Source: Paraburkholderia ginsengisoli NBRC 100965
Lineage (GTDB): Bacteria; Pseudomonadota; Gammaproteobacteria; Burkholderiales; Burkholderiaceae
Assembly: GCF_000739735.1 (NCBI RefSeq)
Contig: NZ_BBJF01000014.1
Coordinates: 164,007 to 228,006, forward strand
Reading direction: 5' to 3'
DNA length: 64,000 bases
A model generated the notes under the pieces. That model made no database searches and had not been told where the DNA came from. It saw only the letters and a program-made list of their open reading frames with translations. Below, piece after piece: positions 41,159 through 50,434 of this stretch (position 1 is the stretch's first letter; each line of letters starts with the position of its first letter). The translations under genes and the position numbers were made by a program.

Positions 41159-44100
41159 ATGTCGTCAGTTTTCTTTGATCGGGAACGGATTGCAGAATGG
41201 CTCGGTGATCGGGCCGTGGCCAAAGCGCGCTCGGTGGGTCCCGTCACGCACGTGAGGTGGCAGGGCGCCACGCTCAGTGGCGACGTCCAGGGCACGCAGC
41301 CGTTGCCGTACCGAACACGCGTGCGCTTTCGCACCGACGGCGGTTCGCCGTGGGCACAGAGCGACTGCAGCTGCCCGGTCGGCCGCGACTGCAAGCACGT
41401 CGCCGCGCTGCTGCTCGCCGAACTCGACTATCACGACGAGATGGACCACATCACCCAGGTCGACCCCGACCAGGACCACGCGCCGGACGACGGCACCTCA
41501 CCATCCAGTCTGCCGCCGAAACCCTTGACGAATCTGACCCGGCCGTCCGGCGTGCGTCCCGAAGTGGTGAGCTGGCTGGAGCGTTTCCGTGCCCGCGCCG
41601 AAGCCGCCGGCACGGTCGCGCAGAAAGCGGGCGCCGTGCGCCACCAGACGCTGGCGTACCGGCTGAACTGGTCCGACTTCCACATGCGCCACGAGGTCGT
41701 GCTTTATCGCGCGCGCTGCAACCTGGACGGCGTGGTCGTCGCAATCGACGAACCCTGGGACAACGTGGAAGCCGCGCTCCTCAAGCAGCCTAAATTCGTC
41801 TCCGACGAAGACTTGTCGATCCTGCGCGGCCTGTGGCTCGGCCGCTCGCGCGAGGACTTCGGGCAGTTCATCCTGCGCGGCACCAATGGCGCGGAGATGC
41901 TGCAGAAGCTGATTTCGACGGGGCGTCTGTTCTTCGATTTCGAACCCGCACCGGGTCGCGCGGAACCGGCCCCGCTGGCGCGCGCCGCCGACCGCCCCGG
42001 CCGCATCGAATGGGAGCCGCTCGCCGACCAGCGTCTGCGGCCCGTGCTGCGCACCGAACCGCGCGCGTCGATGGTTCTGCCGACCGAGCCGGTCTGGTAT
42101 GTCGACGGCGCGGCGAACGAAGCGGGCATCGTCCAGTCGTCGCTGCCGTTCCAGCAGTTGCCCGATTACCTCGCGATGCCGCCGATCTCGCTCGCTGAAG
42201 CACCGCTGGTCGCGTCGGTGCTGCGCGAGATCGCGCCCGGCTTGCCGCTGCCGCCCACGCACGACGCGTCCGCGATCCGCGTGATCGACGTCGAGCCGGT
42301 GCCGGTGCTTACGCTCAACAGCCACGCGTTGCCGTCGGCGGCGAAGGGCGAGCGGCGTAAAACTGAGACGGTCGAACTGGCCGGCGTGAGCTTCGACTAC
42401 GACGGCGTGAGCATCAACGTCGATAGTAGTGTCACGCTGGTGCCGATGCCGGGCGGCGATGTGATCCATATCCGCCGCCGTTACGACGCCGAGAAAAAGC
42501 GTCTGCTGGAACTGCGCAAGACCGGCCTGCAGAAAGTGCCGACCAGCCGCGTCTACGCGTCGCGCCTGTTGCCCGACACGATGCTCGGCTTGCCCGATAC
42601 CGACGCGTGGTCGGCGTTCGTCAACGACGCGGTGCCGGAGCTCGTGAGCCAGGGCTGGCGCGTAACGATGGCGCCGGAGTTCCGCTACAACGTGATCGAG
42701 ATCGACGCGATCGACGGCACCGCGCATCAGGCCGGCGACGGCTGGTTCGATCTGGAGATGGGCATTCGCATCGGCGAGCGCAACGTGCGGCTCGAGCCGC
42801 TGCTCGCCGACCTGTTCCGGCGCGATCGGCGCTGGCTGAGCGGCGCGCTCGAGAGCATCGCCGACAGCGAACCGATCGAGCTGAAGACCGAAGAGAACAA
42901 GCGGCTGCGCTTGCGTGCCGATCGTCTGAAGCCGGTGGTGCGGGTACTCGTCGATCTGTTCGATTCGCTCGGCGGCACGCTGGCCGAAGGCGCGCCGCTG
43001 CGCGTGCCGTCGGTCGATGCCGGGCGGCTCGACGCGTTGAACGAGACGGGCCGCTGGCAATTCCGCGGCGACGATTCGATACGCCAGCTCGCGCGTCGTC
43101 TGCAAGCCGGGCCCGGCCTGCGCGAAGTGCCGGTGCCGCGCGGTCTGAAGGCGGAACTGCGCGCGTATCAGCACCAAGGCCTGAACTGGATGCAGTTCCT
43201 GCGCGAACAGGACCTGGCCGGCGTGCTCGCCGACGACATGGGGCTCGGCAAGACCGTGCAGACGCTCGCGCACATTCTCGCGGAGAAGGAGGCGGGGCGG
43301 CTGAAGCGTCCCGCGCTGATCGTCGTGCCGACCACGCTCGTGCACAACTGGCGCGAGGAAGCGCGACGCTTCGCGCCCGAATTGAAGGTGCTGGTTCTCA
43401 ATGGCCCGCAACGCAAGGAGCGCTTCGAGCAGATCGGTGAACACGAACTGATTCTGACGACCTACGCGTTGCTGTGGCGCGATCAGAAGGTGCTCGCCGA
43501 GCACGAGTATCACCTGCTGATTCTCGACGAAGCGCAGTACGTGAAGAACGCCAGCACCAAGGCCGCGCAGGCGATCCGCGGGTTGCGCGCGCGGCATCGG
43601 CTGTGTCTGACGGGCACGCCGCTGGAGAATCACCTCGGCGAGTTGTGGTCACAGTTCGATTTTCTGCTGCCGGGTTTCCTCGGCAGCCAGAAAGACTTCA
43701 CGCGGCGCTGGCGCAATCCGATCGAAAAGAACGGCGACGGCGTGCGTCGCGCGTTGCTCGCGCGCCGTATCCGGCCATTCATGCTGCGCCGTCGCAAGGA
43801 CGAGGTCGCGAAGGAACTGCCCGCGAAGACCACCATCGTGTGTTCGGTCGATCTGGAAGGCGCGCAGCGCGATCTCTACGAAACGGTGCGCACGGCGATG
43901 CAGGAGAAAGTGCGCGTTGCGGTCAGCGCGCAGGGGCTCGCGCGCAGCCACATCATCGTGCTGGACGCGTTGTTGAAACTGCGCCAGGTGTGCTGCGATC
44001 CACGCCTCGTCAGGACGCTCAAGGCCGGCGATGCCGTGCAGCCGGATCAAGCGACAGCCGGGCGTTCCGCCGAACCCGCGGCCGACTCGCCGACTGGCAA

Positions 44101-44683
44101 GCGAGGCAAAGCGGACCACGAAAAGCTCGAGAAGAGCGCGCGCGCGATGCGGTCGGCCAAGCTCGATCTGCTGCTGTCGATGCTGCCGGAGCTGATCGAA
44201 GAAGGGCGCCGCGTGCTGCTGTTTTCGCAGTTCACCGGCATGCTGTCGCTGATTGCCGAGGCGCTCGACGAAGCCGCCATTCCATACGTGATCCTGACCG
44301 GCGACACCACCGATCGCGTCACGCCCGTCGAGCGGTTCCAGCAAGGCGACGTGCCGCTGTTCCTGATCAGCCTCAAGGCGGGCGGCGTCGGTCTGAACCT
44401 CACTGCCGCCGACACGGTGATCCACTACGATCCATGGTGGAACCCGGCCGCCGAGAATCAGGCGACCGACCGCGCGCATCGGCTGGGGCAGGACAAGCCG
44501 GTGTTCGTCTACAAACTGATCGCAGCGGGCAGTATCGAAGAAAAGATCGTGGAATTGCAGGAGCAGAAGGCGGGGCTCGCCGACAGCATCCTCTCCGAAG
44601 ACGCGGCGGGCGCCGCCAAGTTTTCCGACGACGACCTGGACGCGCTGTTCGCGCCGATGCCGGAGATCGAAGGCGCGCGGTAG
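41159..44683 (+). CDS. SWIM zinc-finger SNF2-family helicase/ATPase
   Basis: A 1174-residue protein. The N-terminus has a SWIM zinc finger (CSCPVGRDCKH, about residues 70-80). Following is a long central region without a clear family, then SNF2 helicase domains: Walker A DDMGLGKTVQT (about 693), the DEAQ box LDEAQYVKN (about 789), motif III LTGTPLENH, and the C-terminal helicase lobe with LFSQFTG, SLKAGGVGLNL and DRAHRLGQ (about 1080-1110). Such bacterial proteins translocate on double-stranded DNA and may remodel DNA-bound proteins; the partner RNA polymerase is suspected for the RapA branch, but the SWIM branch is uncharacterised. ATG 41159. Single gene, no defence genes beside it. Confidence 0.9.
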   Translation: MSSVFFDRERIAEWLGDRAVAKARSVGPVTHVRWQGATLSGDVQGTQPLPYRTRVRFRTDGGSPWAQSDCSCPVGRDCKHVAALLLAELDYHDEMDHITQVDPDQDHAPDDGTSPSSLPPKPLTNLTRPSGVRPEVVSWLERFRARAEAAGTVAQKAGAVRHQTLAYRLNWSDFHMRHEVVLYRARCNLDGVVVAIDEPWDNVEAALLKQPKFVSDEDLSILRGLWLGRSREDFGQFILRGTNGAEMLQKLISTGRLFFDFEPAPGRAEPAPLARAADRPGRIEWEPLADQRLRPVLRTEPRASMVLPTEPVWYVDGAANEAGIVQSSLPFQQLPDYLAMPPISLAEAPLVASVLREIAPGLPLPPTHDASAIRVIDVEPVPVLTLNSHALPSAAKGERRKTETVELAGVSFDYDGVSINVDSSVTLVPMPGGDVIHIRRRYDAEKKRLLELRKTGLQKVPTSRVYASRLLPDTMLGLPDTDAWSAFVNDAVPELVSQGWRVTMAPEFRYNVIEIDAIDGTAHQAGDGWFDLEMGIRIGERNVRLEPLLADLFRRDRRWLSGALESIADSEPIELKTEENKRLRLRADRLKPVVRVLVDLFDSLGGTLAEGAPLRVPSVDAGRLDALNETGRWQFRGDDSIRQLARRLQAGPGLREVPVPRGLKAELRAYQHQGLNWMQFLREQDLAGVLADDMGLGKTVQTLAHILAEKEAGRLKRPALIVVPTTLVHNWREEARRFAPELKVLVLNGPQRKERFEQIGEHELILTTYALLWRDQKVLAEHEYHLLILDEAQYVKNASTKAAQAIRGLRARHRLCLTGTPLENHLGELWSQFDFLLPGFLGSQKDFTRRWRNPIEKNGDGVRRALLARRIRPFMLRRRKDEVAKELPAKTTIVCSVDLEGAQRDLYETVRTAMQEKVRVAVSAQGLARSHIIVLDALLKLRQVCCDPRLVRTLKAGDAVQPDQATAGRSAEPAADSPTGKRGKADHEKLEKSARAMRSAKLDLLLSMLPELIEEGRRVLLFSQFTGMLSLIAEALDEAAIPYVILTGDTTDRVTPVERFQQGDVPLFLISLKAGGVGLNLTAADTVIHYDPWWNPAAENQATDRAHRLGQDKPVFVYKLIAAGSIEEKIVELQEQKAGLADSILSEDAAGAAKFSDDDLDALFAPMPEIEGAR

Positions 44684-44925
44684 TTCGCGGAGCGGCTGTA
44701 GCAAAACGTCCGCGCGTGTGAATTGACAGTTGCGGGCGCCTGAGTTCGTCTCAATCCGCGTCTACATGGCGCGGGGATTCCACGCGAGGCGCGAAGACGC
44801 TCTGTGTAAGAGCTGCCTTGATCACCTTCGCAAACGGAGTTCTTTCGTCTAGAGCCCACTTCCGGTAGCCGCTACTTTCGTGTCACTCGTGCGGCTAGAC
44901 TCTGGCGAGCGTGAAGTGTTTCGAG

Positions 44926-44958
44926 CGGCGTCGCCTCGACGAGGCGACGCCGTTTTTT
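44926..44958 (+). terminator. Strong intrinsic terminator, 12-bp stem
   Basis: CGGCGTCGCCTC (44926-44937) pairs perfectly with 44941-44952 around the loop GAC, followed by T6. It lies 243 bases after the helicase stop, so it ends either a long 3' UTR or a separate small transcript. Confidence 0.85.
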
Positions 44959-45126
44959 GCCTCACAAGTGAGACTTACGCTTTCCACTTCAACGCCGAAT
45001 CGCCGCGTTGCATTTCTTTAGTTAGGTGATTGCCATTAGTTGCCGCGCGCGATTTTTTATGAGATAAAGCGGCGCTCAACATCATCGACGCGATACCCGC
45101 AAGCAAACCGCCAGCTCTTTGTCGTA

Positions 45127-45190
45127 ATTTAACAATCTTTAAACGATTTATTTCGAGATCGTTCTTATACTCACTCGAAAATTGTTAAAT
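45127..45190. promoter_or_regulatory. Nested inverted repeats upstream of the response-regulator operon
   Basis: ATTTAACAAT (45127-45136) is repeated in inverse at 45181-45190, and inside it TTTCGAG (45151-45157) pairs with CTCGAAA (45174-45180). A TATACT hexamer (45166-45171) sits at the centre. It looks like an operator or a two-part regulator site around a promoter. Confidence 0.5.
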
Positions 45191-45647
45191 CACTAAGCCG
45201 CGAATGAGAGTTTTCTGAAACGGCGTAAGTGAGCGGGGCCAATGACCGTGCGAGCGAGACCAACCGACCCAGACGCCGATTCGCGCAGGTCGAAATCTAT
45301 AGCCGGCGGACCCGGCGAGACTTTCTAAAGAACATGCGAAAACGGCCCTCGGCCGAAAGCCGCGACGGCTTGCCGCTGGACGGTGTCCGAAAAAAAAGTG
45401 GGGGTTTTCGATTATGATGACCTGCCCTGAATAATCTGTAGGATAAAGTCGATCGATATATGCGTTGATTTCAGATTGTGCGGAAGCAACGCGGAAACGG
45501 GGGCGAGGAAAGGACTACTAGTCGAAAGATGTACGACTGGAGCTTGAATTGGAAGCCGGATCGGCGGTGTGCGAATGCCGTCATCCCGGTCGTCTGCCGG
45601 CTAGCCGGCCACCAGTTACGAAGGACGATGTCGCGTTGCGGGGTTTT

Positions 45648-46385
45648 ATGAGAATTGCAGTGCTGGATGACGATGCGGCTCAGGCCGATCTGGTTTGCCA
45701 AACGCTGTCGGCGGCCGGCCATATTTGTCACGCTTATAGCGCGGGGCGGGAACTGGTGCGGCAGTTGCGCCGGCAGACTTTCGATCTGCTCGTGCTCGAC
45801 TGGAACGTCCCTGACATGTCGGGCGAAGAGGTGCTGCGCTGGGTGCGCGAAAGCCTCTCCGAACGCCTGCCGGTTCTGTTCATGACGAGCCGCGGCCGCG
45901 AAACCGATATCACGTCGATACTGAACACCGGCGCGGACGACTATCTCGTCAAGCCGGTATCGGGCGCCGTATTGCTGGCGCGCGTCGGCTCGCTGCTGCG
46001 TCGCGCCTATTACCTCAAGCCGCCAGCGGCCAAAGAAGTGTTCGGTGAATTCGAATTCGATCTGGGCGCGAAGCACGTGGTGGTGCGCGGCACGGCGGTC
46101 GCCGTCACGCAGAAAGAGTTCGAGCTCGCGTTGCTGCTGTTCCAGCACCTGAGCCGGCCGCTGTCGCGCGCGCACATTCTCGACGTGATCTGGAAGCAGG
46201 CCACCGACATCCCTTCGCGCACGATGGACACGCACGTGTCGATGCTGCGCAGCAAGCTCGGACTGCGGCCGGAGCACGGCTATCGTCTGACGCCCATTTA
46301 CGGCTATGGCTACCGGCTCGAGCGAATCGAAACCGACTCACCGGCAACGGCCGCCGATGAAACGCCTGAGGCGGGGCAGGCGTGA
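45648..46385 (+). CDS. OmpR/PhoB-type response regulator
   Basis: A 245-residue two-component regulator. The receiver domain (1-115) has the acidic pair in VLDDD, the phosphoacceptor Asp51 in LLVLDWNVPD, Thr80 and Lys102 in YLVKPV. The C-terminal winged helix (about 130-228) ends with GYRLTPIYGYGYRLER, a typical trans_reg_C ending. ATG 45648 fixes the receiver start; it has GGGG upstream but a weak ribosome-binding site. It is first in a four-gene operon with the CHASE2 kinase, so the pair is presumably cognate. Confidence 0.92.
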   Translation: MRIAVLDDDAAQADLVCQTLSAAGHICHAYSAGRELVRQLRRQTFDLLVLDWNVPDMSGEEVLRWVRESLSERLPVLFMTSRGRETDITSILNTGADDYLVKPVSGAVLLARVGSLLRRAYYLKPPAAKEVFGEFEFDLGAKHVVVRGTAVAVTQKEFELALLLFQHLSRPLSRAHILDVIWKQATDIPSRTMDTHVSMLRSKLGLRPEHGYRLTPIYGYGYRLERIETDSPATAADETPEAGQA

Positions 46386-47833
46386 CGCTTTCCCTGACCA
46401 TGGCGATGCGCGAGAGCGTCACTGGGCCGGGCCGTCGCGCCGGCCGGCTGGCACTGGCCGGCCTGATCGCAATGGGCTGGTGCGGGTCAGTGTGGGCCGA
46501 CTCGCACCCGTCCCGCGCGCTCGGGGCGCCCGTCAAAGCAACTGCGCCGGCCTATGTGCAATACACGACGCGCGAGGGCGATTCGCTGTACGACATCGCC
46601 AACCGTTATCTGGACGGTGAGGCCGACTGGGCGACGCTGAGCCGTCTGAACCATGTGCCCGTGCCGCGCCGCATGCCGGCCGGCATCGTGTTGCGTCTGC
46701 CGGCCGGCAAACTCAAACAGGATTGGGAAACCGCCCACGTCGTAGCGACCAGCGGTCCGGCCGAGCGCGCGTTCGGCAAGAACCCGTATGTGCCGCTCAC
46801 GACCAACGCCGCCCTCGTCGAAGGCGATCGCATTCGCACCGGGCCGAACGGCTTTGTCACGCTGGAGTTGCCGGACCACTCGTTCGTCACGGTTGCGCAG
46901 AACGGCGAGATGGACATCGGCACGCTGCGTCGCATCCGCTTGACCGGCGCGGGCGACCGCGTGTTCGACCTGCATCGCGGCGAAGTCGAAAGCCAGGTCA
47001 CACATGCGACAAAACATGACGATCGTTTCCAGATTCGCTCACCGTCGGTGGTGGCTGGCGTGCGAGGCACGCGCTTCAAGGTGACCTACAGCGGCGACGC
47101 GCAGACCACCACCGTGGCGGTGCTCGACGGCGCGGTCGGCGTCGATCCGGCCGCGCACAATGGCCGCGATCTCGCGCCGTTGCCCGGTGTGCCGCTGCAG
47201 GCGTCCGAGCAGCTCGTCAAGGCGCGCTTCGGCAACGTCACGCATGCGGGCGGCGCGGTCGGCGGTCCGGTCCAACTGCTGCCGGCGCCAGCCCTGGCCC
47301 AGCCGGCGAGGGTGCAGGACGGCAAGACGGTCGCGTTCGACATCGTGCCGGCCGAACAGGCCGCCGGCTACCGCGTGCAGATCGCGCGCGACGCTGACCA
47401 GCTCGACCTGATCCGCGACTTGCGCGTGAGCGAGCCGCACGCGGACTTCGGCGATCTGCCCGATGGTACGTACTTCGTGCGCATCGCCTCTATCGCCGCC
47501 GACGGTCTCGACGGTTTGCCGCAGGTGTACGCGTTCGAGCGGCGTCAGGTGGGGCTGGACGTGTCGGCCGGCCCGCGCGCCGGTACTCACGACTACGAGT
47601 TCCGCTGGCTCGTCGGCCGCACGAACGTCGATACGCGCTTCCGCTTCGTGATGGGCAAGACGGCCGATCTGAGCCAGCCGATCGTCGATCGTACCGATCT
47701 GTCGGGCGGTCAACTCGTCGTCAGCGATCTGCCGGCCGGCGTCTATTACTGGACGATCGTCGCCGAGCAGTTCGAGAACGGCCGCTTCTACGAAACGAGC
47801 AGCGCAGTCCGCTCGTTTACGATCGCGCGCTGA
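46382..47833 (+). CDS. Secreted LysM plus FecR-domain protein
   Basis: A 483-residue exported protein. A signal peptide covers about residues 19-40 (LALAGLIAMGWCGSVWA). A LysM peptidoglycan-binding repeat follows at about 58-106 (YTTREGDSLYDIANRYLDGE...), then a FecR domain at about 130-235 (LVEGDRIRTGPNGFVTLELPD, then SVVAGVRGTRFKV), and a C-terminal beta-rich half of about 230 residues with possible fibronectin-like repeats. FecR domains transmit envelope signals. GTG 46382 overlaps the regulator's stop by GTGA; ATG 46400 is an alternative. By position it may be the peptidoglycan-bound sensor or ligand for the CHASE2 kinase. Confidence 0.87.
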   Translation: MTLSLTMAMRESVTGPGRRAGRLALAGLIAMGWCGSVWADSHPSRALGAPVKATAPAYVQYTTREGDSLYDIANRYLDGEADWATLSRLNHVPVPRRMPAGIVLRLPAGKLKQDWETAHVVATSGPAERAFGKNPYVPLTTNAALVEGDRIRTGPNGFVTLELPDHSFVTVAQNGEMDIGTLRRIRLTGAGDRVFDLHRGEVESQVTHATKHDDRFQIRSPSVVAGVRGTRFKVTYSGDAQTTTVAVLDGAVGVDPAAHNGRDLAPLPGVPLQASEQLVKARFGNVTHAGGAVGGPVQLLPAPALAQPARVQDGKTVAFDIVPAEQAAGYRVQIARDADQLDLIRDLRVSEPHADFGDLPDGTYFVRIASIAADGLDGLPQVYAFERRQVGLDVSAGPRAGTHDYEFRWLVGRTNVDTRFRFVMGKTADLSQPIVDRTDLSGGQLVVSDLPAGVYYWTIVAEQFENGRFYETSSAVRSFTIAR

Positions 47834-47843
47834 CGCTGGTAGA

Positions 47844-50402
47844 TTGGCGGGACCGGCTCACCGGCCGGCCCGCTCCCTAGCTCTGGACCCCCGCATCCAT
47901 TTGCCGACCACACCTAAGCGCCTGAGCCTCGTCGACCTGCGCGCCCGTTTCGGGCGGCGCGCCGGCCGGCGCTTCCTGATCGAATGGGTGAGTGTCGGCT
48001 GCCTCGGCATCGTCGTGATTCTGCTCGCCTCGGTCGGCCGGCTGAGCACGGGCGTCGATCTGCTGGTGTACGACCAGTTCCTGAGTGCGCGCGCGCGGCC
48101 CCTGTTGCCCGAGATCGTCGTGATCGAAATCGACAATGCGAGCGTCGCGGAACTCGGCCGCTGGCCGTGGCCGCGCAGCGTCCACGCGCAACTGCTCGAA
48201 CAGATTGCGAAAGCGAAACCGGCCGCCGTGATCTTCGACGTGCTATTCACCGAGGCCAATCCCGAAGACGCCGTGCTCGCTCACGCGGTCGCGCTGAGCC
48301 CGACCTATCTGCCCGTGCTGCTCACTCCGCCCGACGCGTCGGGACGCCGTACGGTCGTCGAACCGGTGGCGCCGCTGGCGCACGCGGCCGCCGGGCTCGG
48401 CCATATCAATCTCGAAGTGGACAGCGACGGCATCGTGCGCAGTGTCGCCCAATTTCAGGGCGACGCCGGTTCGCGCTGGCCGCAGTTGATGGTGACGGTC
48501 GCCGACGCGTTCGAGCGCGGCGCGCTGCGCCTGCACGGCAAGGCGTGGCGGCCATCGCCGGCCAGCGTGGCGGCGCGCCAGGCCGCCCACGATGACAGCG
48601 GCGAAGACCGCTTCCTGATCCCGTTCGGCTCGAACGCGGAGAACTACGCGAAGCTGAGCTTCGCGAGCGTGCTCGCCGGCAATGTACCGGCCGACCAGTT
48701 GCGCGGGCGCATCGTCGTAATCGGCGTGACGGCGTCGGGCCTGTACGACCGCTTCGCGACGCCGGTGTCCGGCGAGCTGGGTCCGCTGCCCGGCGTGTAC
48801 ATCCACGCGAACGTGCTCGACACGCTGCTCACCGGCCGCGAGATTCAGCCAGCCGGAAGCTGGCTGGTGTTCGCCGTGTCGCTGTTGCCGCTCGCGGTGC
48901 TGCTGGCCGGCTTTCTGGTGCTGTCGCCGCGTCGCTCGCTGCTGCTGACGGTCGGCCTCGTGCTGCTCGCGGCGGTCGCGAGCGCGGGGTGGCTATACGG
49001 CGCACGGTTCTGGATGTCACCGGTGCCGGCGATCGTCGGCGTCGTCGTGGTGTATCCGATCTGGAACTGGCGGCGCCTCGAAATGACGATGGCCTATCTG
49101 CGCAAAGAACTGCAGCGCCTCGCCGATGAACCGCATCTGCTGCCGGAAACGCCGCAGCGCCGCCGCGAGTTCAGCGGCGATGTGCTGGAGCAGCATATGG
49201 CGCTGATGGCGCAAGCCGCGCAGCGGGTGCAGGACATGAAGCGCTTCGTGTGGGACAGCCTCGACAGCATGCCCGAGCCGATCCTCGTGAGTGACCTGCG
49301 CGGCGTCGTGCTGATCGCGAACCACGCGGCCAAGGCGCACTTCGCGCGGCTCGGCGCGCCGCTGCCCGAGGGGCGGCACATGCAGGCGGTGCTGGGCGGC
49401 CTGACGCTCGTCAAGACGATCGACGGCGACGCGGCGCTCGATGCCGAACACAATCAGTTCGCGCATGCGCACTGGCCGGCGCTGCTCGATCCGACGCGCG
49501 GCGAGTTTGCCGCGTTGATGGCGCAGGGCGTCGAGGTGCGCGACGCCAACGCGCGCGACCATCTGCTGCGCTACGCGACCTGCACCAACGCGCAGGGCGA
49601 GACGACCGGCTGGATCGCGGGTCTCGTCGACGTGTCGGCGCTGCACGCGGCCGAGCGTCAACGCGAAGACGCGTTGCGGCTGCTGTCGCACGACATGCGC
49701 TCGCCGCAGGCGTCGATTCTGGCGCTGGTCGAGATCGAGCGCGCCCGCACCGAGCCCGCGCTTGCGCGCGATCTGCTGGGGCGCATCGAGCGTTATGCGC
49801 AGCGCGCGCTCACGCTCGCCGACGATTTCGTGCAACTGGCGCGCGCCGAATCGCAGGCGTATGTGCTCGAACCGGTGAACCTGGACGAACTGCTCATCGA
49901 CGCGAGCGACGAGGTCTGGCCGCAGGCGCACGCGAAGCGCATCACGCTGGAGACCAACACCGGCGCCGCTGCGGATGCCGACGACGACCACTGGATCTGC
50001 GTCGACCGCTCGCTGATGACGCGCACGCTCGTCAACATTCTGAACAACGCAGTCAAGTACAGTCCGCCCGACACGCATATCGAGTGCAGCGTCGACAGCG
50101 AGCCGTCGACGGTCGTGCCGGGCGTCGCGCGGCGCGTGTCTTGCACGATCCGCGACCAGGGGTATGGCATTCCGAAGGAGCAGCAGGCAGGTCTGTTCGA
50201 GCGCTTCCGCCGCTTTCACGCGACGGAGCGGCCCGAGGTGGGCGGCGCGGGGCTCGGCATGGCGTTCGTCAAGACCGTCGTGACGCGCCATGGCGGCGAC
50301 GTCGAGGTGGTGAGCGCGCCCGGCGACGGCACCGCCTTCACGATCCGGCTGCCGGCGCTCGACGACCAGCAGTCCGACTCGCCGGTCGCGCGGCGGACAT
50401 GA
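47844..50402 (+). CDS. CHASE2-domain sensor histidine kinase
   Basis: An 852-residue inner-membrane kinase. One N-terminal transmembrane helix (about 47-65), a periplasmic CHASE2 domain (about 75-330, with IVVIEIDNASVAELGRWPW and FDVLFTEAN), then three transmembrane helices (about 335-410) as usual for CHASE2 proteins, a PAS-like region (about 465-600), the HisKA box LLSHDMRSPQAS (His616) and an HATPase domain with NAVKYS (N box) and GGAGLGMAF (G box). No clear ATG is present near the start; TTG 47844 gives the full N-terminus. It lies 10 bases after the FecR gene. CHASE2 ligands are unknown. Confidence 0.9.
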   Translation: MAGPAHRPARSLALDPRIHLPTTPKRLSLVDLRARFGRRAGRRFLIEWVSVGCLGIVVILLASVGRLSTGVDLLVYDQFLSARARPLLPEIVVIEIDNASVAELGRWPWPRSVHAQLLEQIAKAKPAAVIFDVLFTEANPEDAVLAHAVALSPTYLPVLLTPPDASGRRTVVEPVAPLAHAAAGLGHINLEVDSDGIVRSVAQFQGDAGSRWPQLMVTVADAFERGALRLHGKAWRPSPASVAARQAAHDDSGEDRFLIPFGSNAENYAKLSFASVLAGNVPADQLRGRIVVIGVTASGLYDRFATPVSGELGPLPGVYIHANVLDTLLTGREIQPAGSWLVFAVSLLPLAVLLAGFLVLSPRRSLLLTVGLVLLAAVASAGWLYGARFWMSPVPAIVGVVVVYPIWNWRRLEMTMAYLRKELQRLADEPHLLPETPQRRREFSGDVLEQHMALMAQAAQRVQDMKRFVWDSLDSMPEPILVSDLRGVVLIANHAAKAHFARLGAPLPEGRHMQAVLGGLTLVKTIDGDAALDAEHNQFAHAHWPALLDPTRGEFAALMAQGVEVRDANARDHLLRYATCTNAQGETTGWIAGLVDVSALHAAERQREDALRLLSHDMRSPQASILALVEIERARTEPALARDLLGRIERYAQRALTLADDFVQLARAESQAYVLEPVNLDELLIDASDEVWPQAHAKRITLETNTGAAADADDDHWICVDRSLMTRTLVNILNNAVKYSPPDTHIECSVDSEPSTVVPGVARRVSCTIRDQGYGIPKEQQAGLFERFRRFHATERPEVGGAGLGMAFVKTVVTRHGGDVEVVSAPGDGTAFTIRLPALDDQQSDSPVARRT

Positions 50403-50434
50403 CGGATCAACACGCAATTTACCGAAACGAGAAG

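Larger units (their letters stand above)
44684..45647. other. Long intergenic region with terminator and AT-rich palindromic block
   Basis: About 960 bases with no credible protein gene. It holds a 12-bp hairpin terminator (44926-44958), an AT-rich stretch (45000-45240) with a perfect inverted repeat, and the promoter region of the following signalling operon. A small RNA ending at the terminator is possible. Confidence 0.5.

Noticed and set aside
41498..43633. 711-codon open frame opposite the SNF2 helicase
   Set aside because: Antisense shadow; no domain recognisable.
45229..45417. 62-codon open frame before the response regulator
   Set aside because: No ribosome-binding site and composition typical of non-coding GC-rich sequence.
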